This document shows positions 25,475 to 34,064 of a stretch of 62,696 bases of DNA, in pieces (position 1 is the first letter of the stretch; each line of letters starts with the position of its first letter). Origin of the DNA: Methylotenera_A sp031422335 (GTDB lineage: Bacteria; Pseudomonadota; Gammaproteobacteria; Burkholderiales; Methylophilaceae); assembly GCA_031422335.1 (NCBI GenBank), contig JANOQW010000030.1:1-62696 (forward strand), in the 5' to 3' direction. A program made the position numbers and the translations under genes. Under the pieces are notes generated by a model. The model saw nothing but the letters and a program-made list of their open reading frames with translations. It did not search any database and was not told the DNA's origin.

Positions 25475-26068
25475 TTAGTTAGATAACTTTAACGCGGTTT
25501 CTGCTAATCTTTTACCCAGTGCCAAGCAGAGTTTTTTCTCATCATCGGTGATTTTTTTATCATCCAGCGCACCACCGACATGACTGGCACCATAAGGTGT
25601 GCCGCCGCTAGTGGTGGTGCTTAAAGCAGGCTCAGAATACGGCAATCCAACTATTAACATACCGTGGTGCATAAGCGGCAACATCATGGTAATTAAAGTT
25701 GTTTCATTGCCGCCGTGCATACTGCCTGTGCTAGTAAACACGCAAGCAGGTTTACCCATAAGCGCACCTTTTAGCCATAAACCAGCTGTACCATCTAAAA
25801 AATACTTCATCGGCGCCGCCATGTTACCAAAGCGCGTCGGGCTGCCCAGTGCGATGCCAATGCATTCTTCTAAATCAGCCAACTCACAATATGGGTCACC
25901 GCTGTTGGGGATTTCAGGCTCGGTCGCCTCGCAATTAGCCGATACTTTTGGCACCGTACGGATGCGTGCTTTTGCACCACTTACAGATTCTATACCGCGT
26001 GCAATGAGCTGAGCCATTTCACGCACTGCGCCACCTTGAGAGTAATATAAAACTAGTATTTCAGTCAT
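25475..26068 (-). CDS. wrbA: NAD(P)H:quinone oxidoreductase, WrbA type
   Basis: 197 residues, flavodoxin-like fold. FMN-phosphate loop YYSQGGAVREMA, then SPTRFGNMAAPMKYFLDGT and FTSTGSMHGGNETTL, all WrbA signatures. Carries out two-electron reduction of quinones, protecting against redox cycling. It overlaps the NYN-domain gene by 4 bases, so the two are translationally coupled inside the purB-to-nlpD run. Confidence 0.92.
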   Translation of the reverse strand: MTEILVLYYSQGGAVREMAQLIARGIESVSGAKARIRTVPKVSANCEATEPEIPNSGDPYCELADLEECIGIALGSPTRFGNMAAPMKYFLDGTAGLWLKGALMGKPACVFTSTGSMHGGNETTLITMMLPLMHHGMLIVGLPYSEPALSTTTSGGTPYGASHVGGALDDKKITDDEKKLCLALGKRLAETALKLSN

Positions 26069-26793
26069 TTTTTCTTTGGATCTTTAATCAATACTCTTTG
26101 TTCTGTTCTATTAATCTCAAAATAGCCAATTGCAGCTACAAGTTCGCTTAATTTTTCATAGTGATAGTTTCTTGGGTCAAAGTCTGGAGCCTGTTTTGAA
26201 ATGTTGGTGCCAACTTGACCCAAATAAGCCCAGCCGTTTTCATCTGAAGCGGCAGCGATTGCGGATCTAAATAAATTCATAAGCTGAGTATCTTGGCGTA
26301 ATTTATTGCCAGGAATCTTTGTGGATTCTTTTTCAGGATTTTCAATGACGGAAAAAACTTCGGTGTAAATAAAGCGGTCACAGGCAGCTACAAAAGGTTG
26401 TGGTGTTTTCTTTTCACCAAAGCCATATACGCGCTTCCCCGATTCCCGAATTCTCTGAGCTAAACTGGTGAAGTCACTGTCGCTAGATACAATGCAAAAT
26501 CCATCAAAAGTCCCCGTATACAGCAAATCCATTGCATCAATAATCATCTTACTGTCGGTTGCATTCTTTCCCGTGGTGTAACGGAACTGCTGTATTGGCT
26601 GAATTGAATGGTTAAGTAAAACAGTTTTCCACTGCCCTAAATTAGGAGTTGTCCAATCACCATAAATTCTTTTGACGCTAGCTACACCAAATTTGGCAAC
26701 TTCTGAAAGCAGGCCTTCAATAATAGAGGCTTGAGCATTATCAGCATCAATTAAGACAGCAAGAGAAGCGTTACTTTCGGTAATAATTGCCAT
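26065..26793 (-). CDS. NYN-domain / OST-HTH (LOTUS) protein, LabA/DUF88 type
   Basis: 242 residues. N-terminal NYN (PIN-like) nuclease domain with conserved acids: VLIDADNAQAS, TDSKMIIDAMDLL, and IVSSDSDFTSLAQRIRESG. C-terminal OST-HTH/LOTUS domain (about 170-240: NGWAYLGQVGTNISKQAPDF and YFEINRTEQRVLIKDP). Such proteins are predicted RNases or RNA-binding factors; the LabA branch is named after a cyanobacterial circadian factor. It sits between purB (3-base gap) and wrbA (4-base overlap). The target RNA is unknown. Confidence 0.88.
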   Translation of the reverse strand: MAIITESNASLAVLIDADNAQASIIEGLLSEVAKFGVASVKRIYGDWTTPNLGQWKTVLLNHSIQPIQQFRYTTGKNATDSKMIIDAMDLLYTGTFDGFCIVSSDSDFTSLAQRIRESGKRVYGFGEKKTPQPFVAACDRFIYTEVFSVIENPEKESTKIPGNKLRQDTQLMNLFRSAIAAASDENGWAYLGQVGTNISKQAPDFDPRNYHYEKLSELVAAIGYFEINRTEQRVLIKDPKKK

Positions 26794-26796
26794 ATT

Positions 26797-28167
26797 TTAG
26801 ATTTTTTTTGCCAACTCAACCGCTTTACCGATATAGCTAGCTGGTGTCATTTCTAGTAACAGTTTTTTAGCATCCGCTGGTATTTTTAGCGTTTGTATAA
26901 ATGCGTGTAGCGATTCTTTATTGATGCCACCTTTGCCGCGCGTGAGTTCTTTTAATTGCTCGTAAGGGTTTTCTATACCATAGCGGCGCATCACGGTTTG
27001 AATTGGCTCGGCGAGCACTTCCCAGCTATTATCTAGATCTTCTGCTAATTTTGCAGCGTTAATTTCAAGCTTATTTAAGCCACGCAAGCAAGAATCGTAA
27101 CCTAATAGCGTATAGCCAAACGCTACACCCATATTGCGTAACACGGTGGAGTCAGTTAAATCTCGCTGCCAACGAGAGATTGGTAATTTTTCAGCCATAT
27201 GGCGTAAGACTGCATTGGCTAAACCCAAATTACCTTCTGAGTTTTCAAAATCAATCGGGTTGACTTTGTGTGGCATGGTAGATGAGCCGATTTCACCTGC
27301 TTTGACTTTTTGTTTGAAGTAACCAACTGAAATGTAGCCCCAGATATCGCGGTTTAAGTCGATTAAAATGGTGTTGATGCGGCTTAAACAATCAAATAAC
27401 TCCGCCATGTAATCGTGCGGCTCAATTTGAATGGTCATCGAGTTATACGTTAAGCCCAAATTCTCGACGAATTTTTTGGCAAAAGTTTCCCAATCAAAAT
27501 GTGGATAAGCCGATAAATGTGCGTTAAAGTTACCTACAGCGCCATTAATTTTGCCTAGTGTTTCGTTGTTAACTAATTGTTTTTGTTGACGTTGTAAACG
27601 GTACACCACATTAGCCAACTCTTTACCCATTGTGGTGGGGCTGGCAGTTTGGCCATGCGTACGCGCAAGCATTGGCTGTGCGGCTAGTTCGTGCGAAAGC
27701 GCAGTTAAACGCATAATTAAATCACTCAAAAATGGCAACATCACTGCATCACGCGCACTTTTAAGCATTAAGCCGTGCGATAGATTGTTAATATCTTCAC
27801 TGGTACAGGCAAAGTGAATAAACTCGCTGGCTTTTTTAATTTCTGGGTTAGCGTCAAACTTCTCTTTAAGCCAATATTCAAGCGCTTTTACATCGTGATT
27901 GGTACGCGATTCAATGGCTTTAACTTGTGCCGCATCGGTTTCAGAAAAGTTGGCAATCGTCGCATCTAATTCTTTGATAGTATTCGCAGAAAAAGGCGCA
28001 ATTTCTTGCAAATCCTTCGCTGCAGCTAAGGCTTTCAGCCATTCTACTTCTACCCATGCGCGGTGTTTGATTAGCGCATATTCACTAAAATAAGGACGCA
28101 GTGCATCTAATTTGGTTTGGTAGCGGCCATCAAGAGGCGATAGTGCGTTTAGTGTGGTCAGCGTCAT
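26797..28167 (-). CDS. purB: adenylosuccinate lyase
   Basis: Catalyses two steps of purine synthesis: SAICAR to AICAR and adenylosuccinate to AMP, each releasing fumarate. 456 residues, the length of the long (E. coli-type) form. Signatures: SPLDGRYQTKLDALRPYFSE at the N-terminus, the catalytic His region ARTHGQTASPTTMGKE, and the superfamily signature SSTMPHKVNPIDFENSEGN. First gene of the minus-strand run that continues to nlpD. Upstream lies a palindromic repeat. Confidence 0.97.
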   Translation of the reverse strand: MTLTTLNALSPLDGRYQTKLDALRPYFSEYALIKHRAWVEVEWLKALAAAKDLQEIAPFSANTIKELDATIANFSETDAAQVKAIESRTNHDVKALEYWLKEKFDANPEIKKASEFIHFACTSEDINNLSHGLMLKSARDAVMLPFLSDLIMRLTALSHELAAQPMLARTHGQTASPTTMGKELANVVYRLQRQQKQLVNNETLGKINGAVGNFNAHLSAYPHFDWETFAKKFVENLGLTYNSMTIQIEPHDYMAELFDCLSRINTILIDLNRDIWGYISVGYFKQKVKAGEIGSSTMPHKVNPIDFENSEGNLGLANAVLRHMAEKLPISRWQRDLTDSTVLRNMGVAFGYTLLGYDSCLRGLNKLEINAAKLAEDLDNSWEVLAEPIQTVMRRYGIENPYEQLKELTRGKGGINKESLHAFIQTLKIPADAKKLLLEMTPASYIGKAVELAKKI

Positions 28168-28228
28168 AAAAAGCCTTCAAACAGCAGTTCGAAAAATGCT
28201 ATTTTACCCTAAAATCGTCAAATAATCG

Positions 28229-28267
28229 ATGCCCTGCAAGCTAATATCCATGCGGCTTCCAAGGCAT
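28229..28267. repeat. REP-like palindrome, copy 4
   Basis: Left arm ATGCCCTGCAAGC is intact, loop TAATATCCATGCG is conserved, right arm GCTTCCAAGGCAT has two changes. Lies between prpD (which ends just to its right, minus strand) and purB. Confidence 0.82.
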
Positions 28268-28293
28268 ATATTTTAATATTCTAAACGACTATT

Positions 28294-29754
28294 TTAAACC
28301 ACTAGCATATCCACAAAGTCATTCACTGGCGTGGCTTCTAGTTTGGTTTGGTCTAAACATAGCGCCAAAATGTTCGCCTGTTTTTTGGCATCAAACTTAC
28401 GCGCTAAATTCACTTGGAATTTTTTCACCAGTTCTGGGATGCCTTCACTGCGACGACGGCGATGGCCAATAGGGTATTCCACCGCGATGTTGTCAGACTT
28501 GCTGCCATCTTTAAAGAAAATCTGAATCGCGTTGGCGATGGAGCGTTTTTCTGGGTTGTGATAATCGGCGGTGTATTCGGCTTTTTCAACGCAAGTCATT
28601 TTAGAGCGAATGGCGTCAATGCGTGGGTCTGCGGCTGCTGCATCCTCGTAATCTTGTGCGGTTAGGTTGCCTTTGAGTAAACCAATCGCAGCCATGTATT
28701 GAATGCAGTGATCTCTATCAGCTGGATTATCAAGTGGACCAGTTTTGTCGATAATTCGAATCGCAGATTCATGCGTGGTGATGACGATTTTATCAATTGC
28801 ATTGATTTGTTCTAAAGTTTGTAATTTGCTGCCAACGGCTGCATTTAATTGAATCGCGCATTCGACCGCGGTTTGCGCGTGAAACTCGGCAGGGAAGCTA
28901 ATTTTGAACAGCACTTGCTCCATCACATAACTGCCGTAGCCGCGTTGAAATTTGAAGGCATTACCTTTAAATAATACATCATAAAAGCCCCACGTTTTGG
29001 CTGTTAAAGCTGACGGATAGCCCATTTCACCTTGCAGTACCATCCACGCCAAACGCACCGCACGCGAAGTTGCATCGCCTGCCGCCCATGATTTACGTGA
29101 GCCAGTATTTGGCGAATGGCGGTATGTACGCAAGCTTTGGCCATCGACAAACGCGTTTGAAACGGCGTTGATAATATCTTCTTTATTGCCACCAAGCAGC
29201 TTAGTCACAACCGCTGTTGAAGCGATTTTGACTAAAATTACGTGGTCTAAGCCGACGCGATTAAAGCTGTTTTCTAACGCAAACACGCCTTGAATCTCGT
29301 GCGCTTTAATCATGGCGGTAAGCACGTCTTTGACTGTGAGTGGCGCTTTGCCTTCAGCTATATTTTTACGCGAAATATAATCAGCGCAGGCCAAAATTCC
29401 GCCCAAATTGTCTGATGGATGACCCCATTCTGCGGCTAGCCACGTGTCATTAAAATCTAGCCAGCGTATCATCGCGCCAATATTAAATGCGGCTAAAATT
29501 GGGTCTAATTGAAAGTTTGTACCAGGCACTTTTGCGCCGTTAGGCACAACCGTGCCAGCAATCACAGGGCCTAATATTTTGGTGCAAGCAGGATAATCTA
29601 GCGCCTCAAAACCGCAACCTAATGTATCCATTAAGCAATTTCGAGCAGTATCAAACGCTTCGGCTGAAGTGATTTTATAGTCGGCGACATAGTTGGCAAT
29701 ATCAACAATGACTTGATCGGGGGAGGGACGGACATTTGAAATATGAGCTGACAT
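28294..29754 (-). CDS. prpD: 2-methylcitrate dehydratase (MmgE/PrpD family)
   Basis: Fe-S-independent dehydratase that turns 2-methylcitrate into cis-2-methylaconitate in the methylcitric acid cycle. 486 residues. Conserved parts: DTLGCGFEALDYP, GAMIRWLDFNDTWLAAEWGHPSDNLGG, SWAAGDATSRAVRLAW and DPADRDHCIQYMAAIGLL-like sequence at NPADRDHCIQYMAAIGLL. Last gene of the minus-strand lyase - maoC - lyase - prpB - prpC - prpD run, though 167 bases and a palindromic element separate it from prpC. AcnB, encoded on the other side of the cluster, would supply the next hydration. Confidence 0.95.
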   Translation of the reverse strand: MSAHISNVRPSPDQVIVDIANYVADYKITSAEAFDTARNCLMDTLGCGFEALDYPACTKILGPVIAGTVVPNGAKVPGTNFQLDPILAAFNIGAMIRWLDFNDTWLAAEWGHPSDNLGGILACADYISRKNIAEGKAPLTVKDVLTAMIKAHEIQGVFALENSFNRVGLDHVILVKIASTAVVTKLLGGNKEDIINAVSNAFVDGQSLRTYRHSPNTGSRKSWAAGDATSRAVRLAWMVLQGEMGYPSALTAKTWGFYDVLFKGNAFKFQRGYGSYVMEQVLFKISFPAEFHAQTAVECAIQLNAAVGSKLQTLEQINAIDKIVITTHESAIRIIDKTGPLDNPADRDHCIQYMAAIGLLKGNLTAQDYEDAAAADPRIDAIRSKMTCVEKAEYTADYHNPEKRSIANAIQIFFKDGSKSDNIAVEYPIGHRRRRSEGIPELVKKFQVNLARKFDAKKQANILALCLDQTKLEATPVNDFVDMLVV

Positions 29755-29804
29755 TTTCTAATTACCTTTATCAATTATTTTTAAAGCGAATTGCTGCGTT
29801 GCGT

Positions 29805-29854
29805 GCTGCTCAAAATCCTCATGTACTACGTGTACATTCCGGTTTTTGCGCTGC
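29805..29854. repeat. imperfect inverted repeat (MITE/REP-like) between prpC and prpD
   Basis: Arms GCTGCTCAAAATCC...ATGTAC and GTACAT...GGTTTTTGCGCTGC pair over about 22 positions with a few mismatches around a TACGT centre; the similarity extends outward (GCTGCGTTGCG against GCTTGCGCCTTGC). A second short palindrome AATTGC-TAAAT-GCAATT follows at 29884-29900. Only one copy of each is in the window, so repeat status is inferred from form and from my memory of similar intergenic elements in betaproteobacteria. Confidence 0.55.
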
Positions 29855-29921
29855 TTGCGCCTTGCCCTTCATCTTTTAAAATGAATTGCTAAATGCAATT
29901 AAAACGCAATGACTAGTGTTT

Positions 29922-31085
29922 TTACCTTTTGCTAAGAGGCACAAATGGCCGATTCTCTGGCCCTGTATATTCAGCATTCGGACGAATGATTTTGTTGTCG
30001 ATACGTTGCTCAATCACATGTGCCACCCAGCCGGTAGTGCGCGAAATGACAAATATTGGCGTAAACATACTCGTCGGTACGCCCATTAAATGATAACTAC
30101 TAGCGCTGTACCAATCTAAATTAGGGAACATTTTTTTCTCACGCCACATCACTTCTTCTATACGTGAAGAAACGTTAAATAACGTCATATTGCCGTTGTC
30201 TTCGCTCAATTTACGTGAAACTGCTTTTATTGATTCATTTCTTGGGTCAGCAATTGTATACACGGGGTGGCCAAAACCGATGATGATTTCTTTATTTGCC
30301 ATACGTGTCAAAATGTCAGCTTCTGCTCCATCAGCATTTTTATAGCGCTCGATAATTTCCATTGCGGCCTCATTAGCGCCACCATGTTTTGCACCACGCA
30401 GTGCACCAATCGCACCGGTAATGCAGCTGTACATGTCTGATAGTGTTCCAGCAATGACTCTAGCCGTAAACGTGCTGGCGTTAAACTCATGTTCTGCATA
30501 CAGCACCAGTGAGGTATTCATGGCATCAATATGCAGTTGGCTAGGTTTTTTGCTGTGTAAAATATGCAAAAAGTGCGCGGCGATTGAGTCGTCATCGGTT
30601 TCTACTTCTATGCGGCGACCATGGTGACTAAATTGATACCAATACACTAAAATTGAACCAAAACAAGCAATTAGCCTATCGCCTAAATCTTTTGCTGCAT
30701 CAATATTACGGTCTGCAGCCTCTGGTTCAAGCGTGCCTAGCATGGCGCAAGCTGTACGCATTACATCCATTGGATGTGCCTGTTTAGGAATCTCTCTTAA
30801 CACTTTTTTAAGCGCTTTGGGCAGACTGCGTAAAGCTTGCAATTTGGTTTTGTAGGCGCTTAAGGTCGCGCTATTGGGCAATTCGCCATGAATCAGCAAA
30901 TATGCAACTTCTTCAAAAGTGGTATATTTGGCTAGCTCGGTAATGTCGTAGCCGCGATAATGCAGATCATTGCCGGTGTGGCCAACCGTACAAATACCTG
31001 TAGCACCAGCATTGACGCCAGCTAGCGCCACGCCTTTTTTCTTTTTAGGCTCTGTTGGGTTGGGGTTGGCTGTAGTTGTTTCCAT
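29922..31085 (-). CDS. prpC: 2-methylcitrate synthase
   Basis: Condenses propionyl-CoA with oxaloacetate. 387 residues, short citrate-synthase form. Catalytic set: LHYRGYDITELA near the N-terminus, EHEFNASTFTARVIAGT, the active-site GAIGALRGAKHGGANEAAME (catalytic His), and GFGHPVYTIADPRNESIKAV. The HPVYxxxDPR sequence and the company of prpB and prpD point to PrpC rather than the TCA-cycle citrate synthase. It lies 15 bases after prpB. Confidence 0.95.
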   Translation of the reverse strand: METTTANPNPTEPKKKKGVALAGVNAGATGICTVGHTGNDLHYRGYDITELAKYTTFEEVAYLLIHGELPNSATLSAYKTKLQALRSLPKALKKVLREIPKQAHPMDVMRTACAMLGTLEPEAADRNIDAAKDLGDRLIACFGSILVYWYQFSHHGRRIEVETDDDSIAAHFLHILHSKKPSQLHIDAMNTSLVLYAEHEFNASTFTARVIAGTLSDMYSCITGAIGALRGAKHGGANEAAMEIIERYKNADGAEADILTRMANKEIIIGFGHPVYTIADPRNESIKAVSRKLSEDNGNMTLFNVSSRIEEVMWREKKMFPNLDWYSASSYHLMGVPTSMFTPIFVISRTTGWVAHVIEQRIDNKIIRPNAEYTGPENRPFVPLSKR

Positions 31086-31100
31086 GGCTACTTTTCTCCC

Positions 31101-31988
31101 TTAAACCTTGTCTTGATTAAATAACGCATCGAGTTTTTGTTCAAACGCGTGATAACCCAAGTGCTCGTAAAGCTCAGCGCGCGTTTGCATTAAATCCACT
31201 ACGTTTGCTTGCGTGCCTTCTTTACGCATGGTTTCATACACGGTGAGCGCCGCTTTGTTCATGGCGCGAAAGGCTGAAAGTGGGTACAACACCATGCTCA
31301 CATGCGCCGTTGCCAGCTCAGCAACAGTAAATAATGGTGTGCTTCCAAACTCGGTGATATTCGCCAACACGGGCACTTTTACTGCATCCACAAACTGTTT
31401 ATACATGCTTAATTCGGTCATGGCTTCTGGGAATATCATATCTGCACCCGCCTCAACGCAAGCACAGGCGCGGTCTATGGCAGATTGTAAACCTTCAACA
31501 GCCAATGCATCAGTGCGCGCCATAATCACAAAATCAGGGTCAACGCGCGCATCCACTGCTGCTTTAATACGGTCCACCATTTCGACTTGCGAAACAACCG
31601 CTTTATTTGGCCGATGGCCACAGCGTTTGGCCGAAACTTGGTCTTCAATATGCACCGCTGCAGCACCTGCTTTTGCCACGCTTTTAACCGAGCGTGCGAT
31701 GTTAAATGCGCCGCCCCAGCCCGTGTCAATATCCACTAAAAGCGGCGTATCCACCGCATCGGTAATACGGCGCACGTCAATCAGCACGTCTTCAAGCGAA
31801 GAAATACCTAAATCGGGCAAGCCTAACGAGCCAGCAGCCACGCCGCCGCCAGATAAATACAAAGCTTTAAAGCCAGTTTGCGTGGCCAGCATGGCATGAT
31901 AAGCGTTAATCGCGCCGATAATTTGCAACGGCTTCTCAACTACGATTGCGGCGCGAAAACGCGCGCCTGCAGACATTATACTGCTCAT
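31101..31988 (-). CDS. prpB: 2-methylisocitrate lyase
   Basis: Cleaves 2-methylisocitrate to pyruvate and succinate; PEP mutase/isocitrate lyase superfamily. 295 residues. Active-site loop KRCGHRPNK with the catalytic Cys at residue 123, the Mg-binding LLVDIDTGWGG (D86, D88) and ARTDALAVEG. The start ATG at 31988 overlaps the stop of the upstream lyase gene (ATGA), which fixes it; a longer in-frame start would lie inside that gene. Methylisocitrate lyases can show weak isocitrate lyase activity, which would give glyoxylate, relevant to the neighbouring lyases. Confidence 0.95.
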   Translation of the reverse strand: MSSIMSAGARFRAAIVVEKPLQIIGAINAYHAMLATQTGFKALYLSGGGVAAGSLGLPDLGISSLEDVLIDVRRITDAVDTPLLVDIDTGWGGAFNIARSVKSVAKAGAAAVHIEDQVSAKRCGHRPNKAVVSQVEMVDRIKAAVDARVDPDFVIMARTDALAVEGLQSAIDRACACVEAGADMIFPEAMTELSMYKQFVDAVKVPVLANITEFGSTPLFTVAELATAHVSMVLYPLSAFRAMNKAALTVYETMRKEGTQANVVDLMQTRAELYEHLGYHAFEQKLDALFNQDKV

Positions 31989-32983
31989 GAGAAAAACCTT
32001 TTTTGTGCTTCGTCGGAGATGGCTACATTGGTCAATTTCGCTTTTTGTAGCACTTCCCAAAAGTAACGATAAGTCGCTCTGTCATGCAATTCGCCTTCGT
32101 ACTGAATCGGCCCCCAAGCCATGTCCTGCGCGGCGATAAGAATATTCGCTGCATCCGTTACTTCATCATAATTGGGTTTCATGGCATCCACAATCGCCGT
32201 AATTTGCGTCGGGTAAATGCTCCACATGCGCATAAAACCAAACTCGTTGCGGGCGCGGCTAGCGTCACCAAAAGTAGTTTCTACGTTTTTTAAATCTAGC
32301 GTCACGTTATGCGCAGGTACCACACCGTTTGCCAGTGCAGCAGAAACTACTTCGGCTTTAGCGCGGGCTAATAAACGATGTTCAAACTGGCCTGGGCTAC
32401 GCATTGCGCTGGCGGGAATCGCACCGTGGTGCGCGCTGACAAAATCCATCAGGCCAAAATCCAACACTTGCACCCAGGGCAAATTGGCGATGTCATGCAC
32501 TTGATTCAGCGCACCGTGCGTTTCAATTAAAATGTGCACAGGAATCACTCTTTCTATGCCATTAAACGTCGCCGTTTTTTGAATGTAAGCAATCATTTCT
32601 TTTGCTTGATCTAAGCTAGTACATTTTGGAATCGTAATATAACTGAGTAATTTACCTGCACCGCCGACCAAAATATCAATATCCTGTTTCCATGCTGGGT
32701 GTGTGTAGTCGTGAATGCGTGCGCCAGCCATTTTGTGCACGTTGGCTTCGCTAGTAAGTACACGCACGATCATTTGCGCGTGTTCCACTTCTTGGCCACT
32801 GGCTGCGCCGTCTTCGCAATCGCAGGTAATATCAAACACCGCACCAGGCGCGTTTGGATTATTTGCATCTTGCAGGCTAAGTGCTTTTAAAATTAACTTT
32901 TCGCTACCCGCAAAATGCTCACAGGCGGGAATCAGTGGAAACGGTTTTTCGCCACCGAATAATGCATCATTTGGATGTACCAT
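31985..32983 (-). CDS. CitE/HpcH-family acyl-CoA lyase (malyl-/methylmalyl-CoA lyase-like), paralogue 1
   Basis: 332 residues, TIM-barrel lyase of the HpcH/HpaI-CitE superfamily. Metal and CoA motifs: VFDITCDCEDGAASG (retains the D-x-E-D pattern), VHILIETHGALNQVHD (metal Glu) and QVLDFGLMDFVSAHHGAIP (metal Asp). C-terminal RMWSIYPTQITAIVDAM is the region that closes over the substrate in malyl-CoA lyases. Start ATG 32983 has GAGAAAG upstream; an extended in-frame start adds a basic non-conserved segment. Sits between the maoC gene (22-base gap) and prpB (4-base overlap). The probable reaction is cleavage or formation of a malyl- or methylmalyl-type CoA ester; not proven. Confidence 0.82.
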   Translation of the reverse strand: MVHPNDALFGGEKPFPLIPACEHFAGSEKLILKALSLQDANNPNAPGAVFDITCDCEDGAASGQEVEHAQMIVRVLTSEANVHKMAGARIHDYTHPAWKQDIDILVGGAGKLLSYITIPKCTSLDQAKEMIAYIQKTATFNGIERVIPVHILIETHGALNQVHDIANLPWVQVLDFGLMDFVSAHHGAIPASAMRSPGQFEHRLLARAKAEVVSAALANGVVPAHNVTLDLKNVETTFGDASRARNEFGFMRMWSIYPTQITAIVDAMKPNYDEVTDAANILIAAQDMAWGPIQYEGELHDRATYRYFWEVLQKAKLTNVAISDEAQKRFFS

Positions 32984-33005
32984 TTTTTGCTTTCTCTTTT
33001 GTGCT

Positions 33006-34064
33006 TTATATCTTAAGTGGCATAGCCACAGTGTAATCAAGGTCTAACACCACATTGGGGTGATAGCCAGTTTCTGTTTTAATCTCTGTTATTTCATTAG
33101 GCGACATATTTTTAATGCCAATCATGCGTAAGCGCAGTGCACCTAGCTCTTTGCTTATTTCAAATCTGTCTAAAACTTCAGTCGCGCAATAAATCGTATC
33201 ATTGGCAAATGTTGGATTGGCGTGAGTGCCGCTGTTAATCGCCAATATTAATAGTGCGTTTTCTAAGCCTTCAAAGCTCATTGCGCGACACATGGAAATC
33301 GCCACACCACCATACACCAAGCGCTGACCAAAGCTTGAATCTTTCATTAGGTGGTCGTCAAAATGCAAGCGTGCATTATTTTGATAGAGTCGTGTTGCCA
33401 TTGAGTGTTCGGCTGGGTTAATAGTATAGCCAGCTGTATGATTCATAAGCTCACCAACCTGGTAATCTTGCCAAGAGTATTGGCAGCCAGTGACTTTTTT
33501 ATCGAAGTTTTTGGCAGAAAAATAGCTTGGTACATGCAAGTTTTCTGGTGCTACAAAGCTCGGCAATGTCGGCACAACCGTCATGGGCGCAGTTCTATTG
33601 GTATCATTTTTGTGTACCATGACCCAGCGCACCCAGCTTAAAACTGGCTCTGCACGTTGGTTAATAGCCGTCGAACGAACATATACAACACCGCTTTTGC
33701 CGTTGCTATTTTGCCTTAAACCAATGACTTGGCTGCTGGTAGATAAGGTATCGCCGACAAACACTGGTTGAATAAAGCGCACATCGGCATAACCTAAATT
33801 AGCTACCGCATTGACCGAAATATCAGGTACCGTTTTGCCAAAGGCAATGTGAAAAGCCAATAAATCATCGACAGGTGTCGTTATGTAGCCTAAAGATTGT
33901 GCAAATGGTTCGCTACAAAATAATGGTTGGCGCGCGCCATACAAGGCAACATATAGCGCACAATCACCTGCCGTAATAGTGCGTGGCGTGGCGTGCTGAA
34001 TCACTTCGTTAAAAACAAAGTCTTCAAAAAAACGGCCAGTGTTAATTTTATTCGAACTAGACAT
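33006..34064 (-). CDS. MaoC-type hydratase, mesaconyl-CoA hydratase (beta-methylmalyl-CoA dehydratase)-like
   Basis: 352 residues, double hot-dog MaoC protein. The N-terminal stretch FFEDFVFNEVIQHATPRTIT, followed by AGDCALYVALYGAR, PVDDLLAFHIAFGKTVPDIS and VIGLRQNSNGKSGVVYVRS, is closely like the mesaconyl-CoA hydratase (Mch/Mcd) of the ethylmalonyl-CoA pathway as I remember it. That enzyme interconverts (2R,3S)-beta-methylmalyl-CoA and mesaconyl-C1-CoA. No other ethylmalonyl-CoA pathway genes (ccr, mcm, ecm) are in the window. It overlaps the second lyase gene by 8 bases, so the two are translationally coupled, as expected if they handle the same CoA ester. Confidence 0.85.
   Translation of the reverse strand: MSSSNKINTGRFFEDFVFNEVIQHATPRTITAGDCALYVALYGARQPLFCSEPFAQSLGYITTPVDDLLAFHIAFGKTVPDISVNAVANLGYADVRFIQPVFVGDTLSTSSQVIGLRQNSNGKSGVVYVRSTAINQRAEPVLSWVRWVMVHKNDTNRTAPMTVVPTLPSFVAPENLHVPSYFSAKNFDKKVTGCQYSWQDYQVGELMNHTAGYTINPAEHSMATRLYQNNARLHFDDHLMKDSSFGQRLVYGGVAISMCRAMSFEGLENALLILAINSGTHANPTFANDTIYCATEVLDRFEISKELGALRLRMIGIKNMSPNEITEIKTETGYHPNVVLDLDYTVAMPLKI

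Noticed and set aside
31213..31899. Long plus-strand open frame (228 codons) opposite prpB
   Set aside because: Ser/Thr/Ala-rich with no domain and entirely inside a well-supported minus-strand gene with catalytic motifs.
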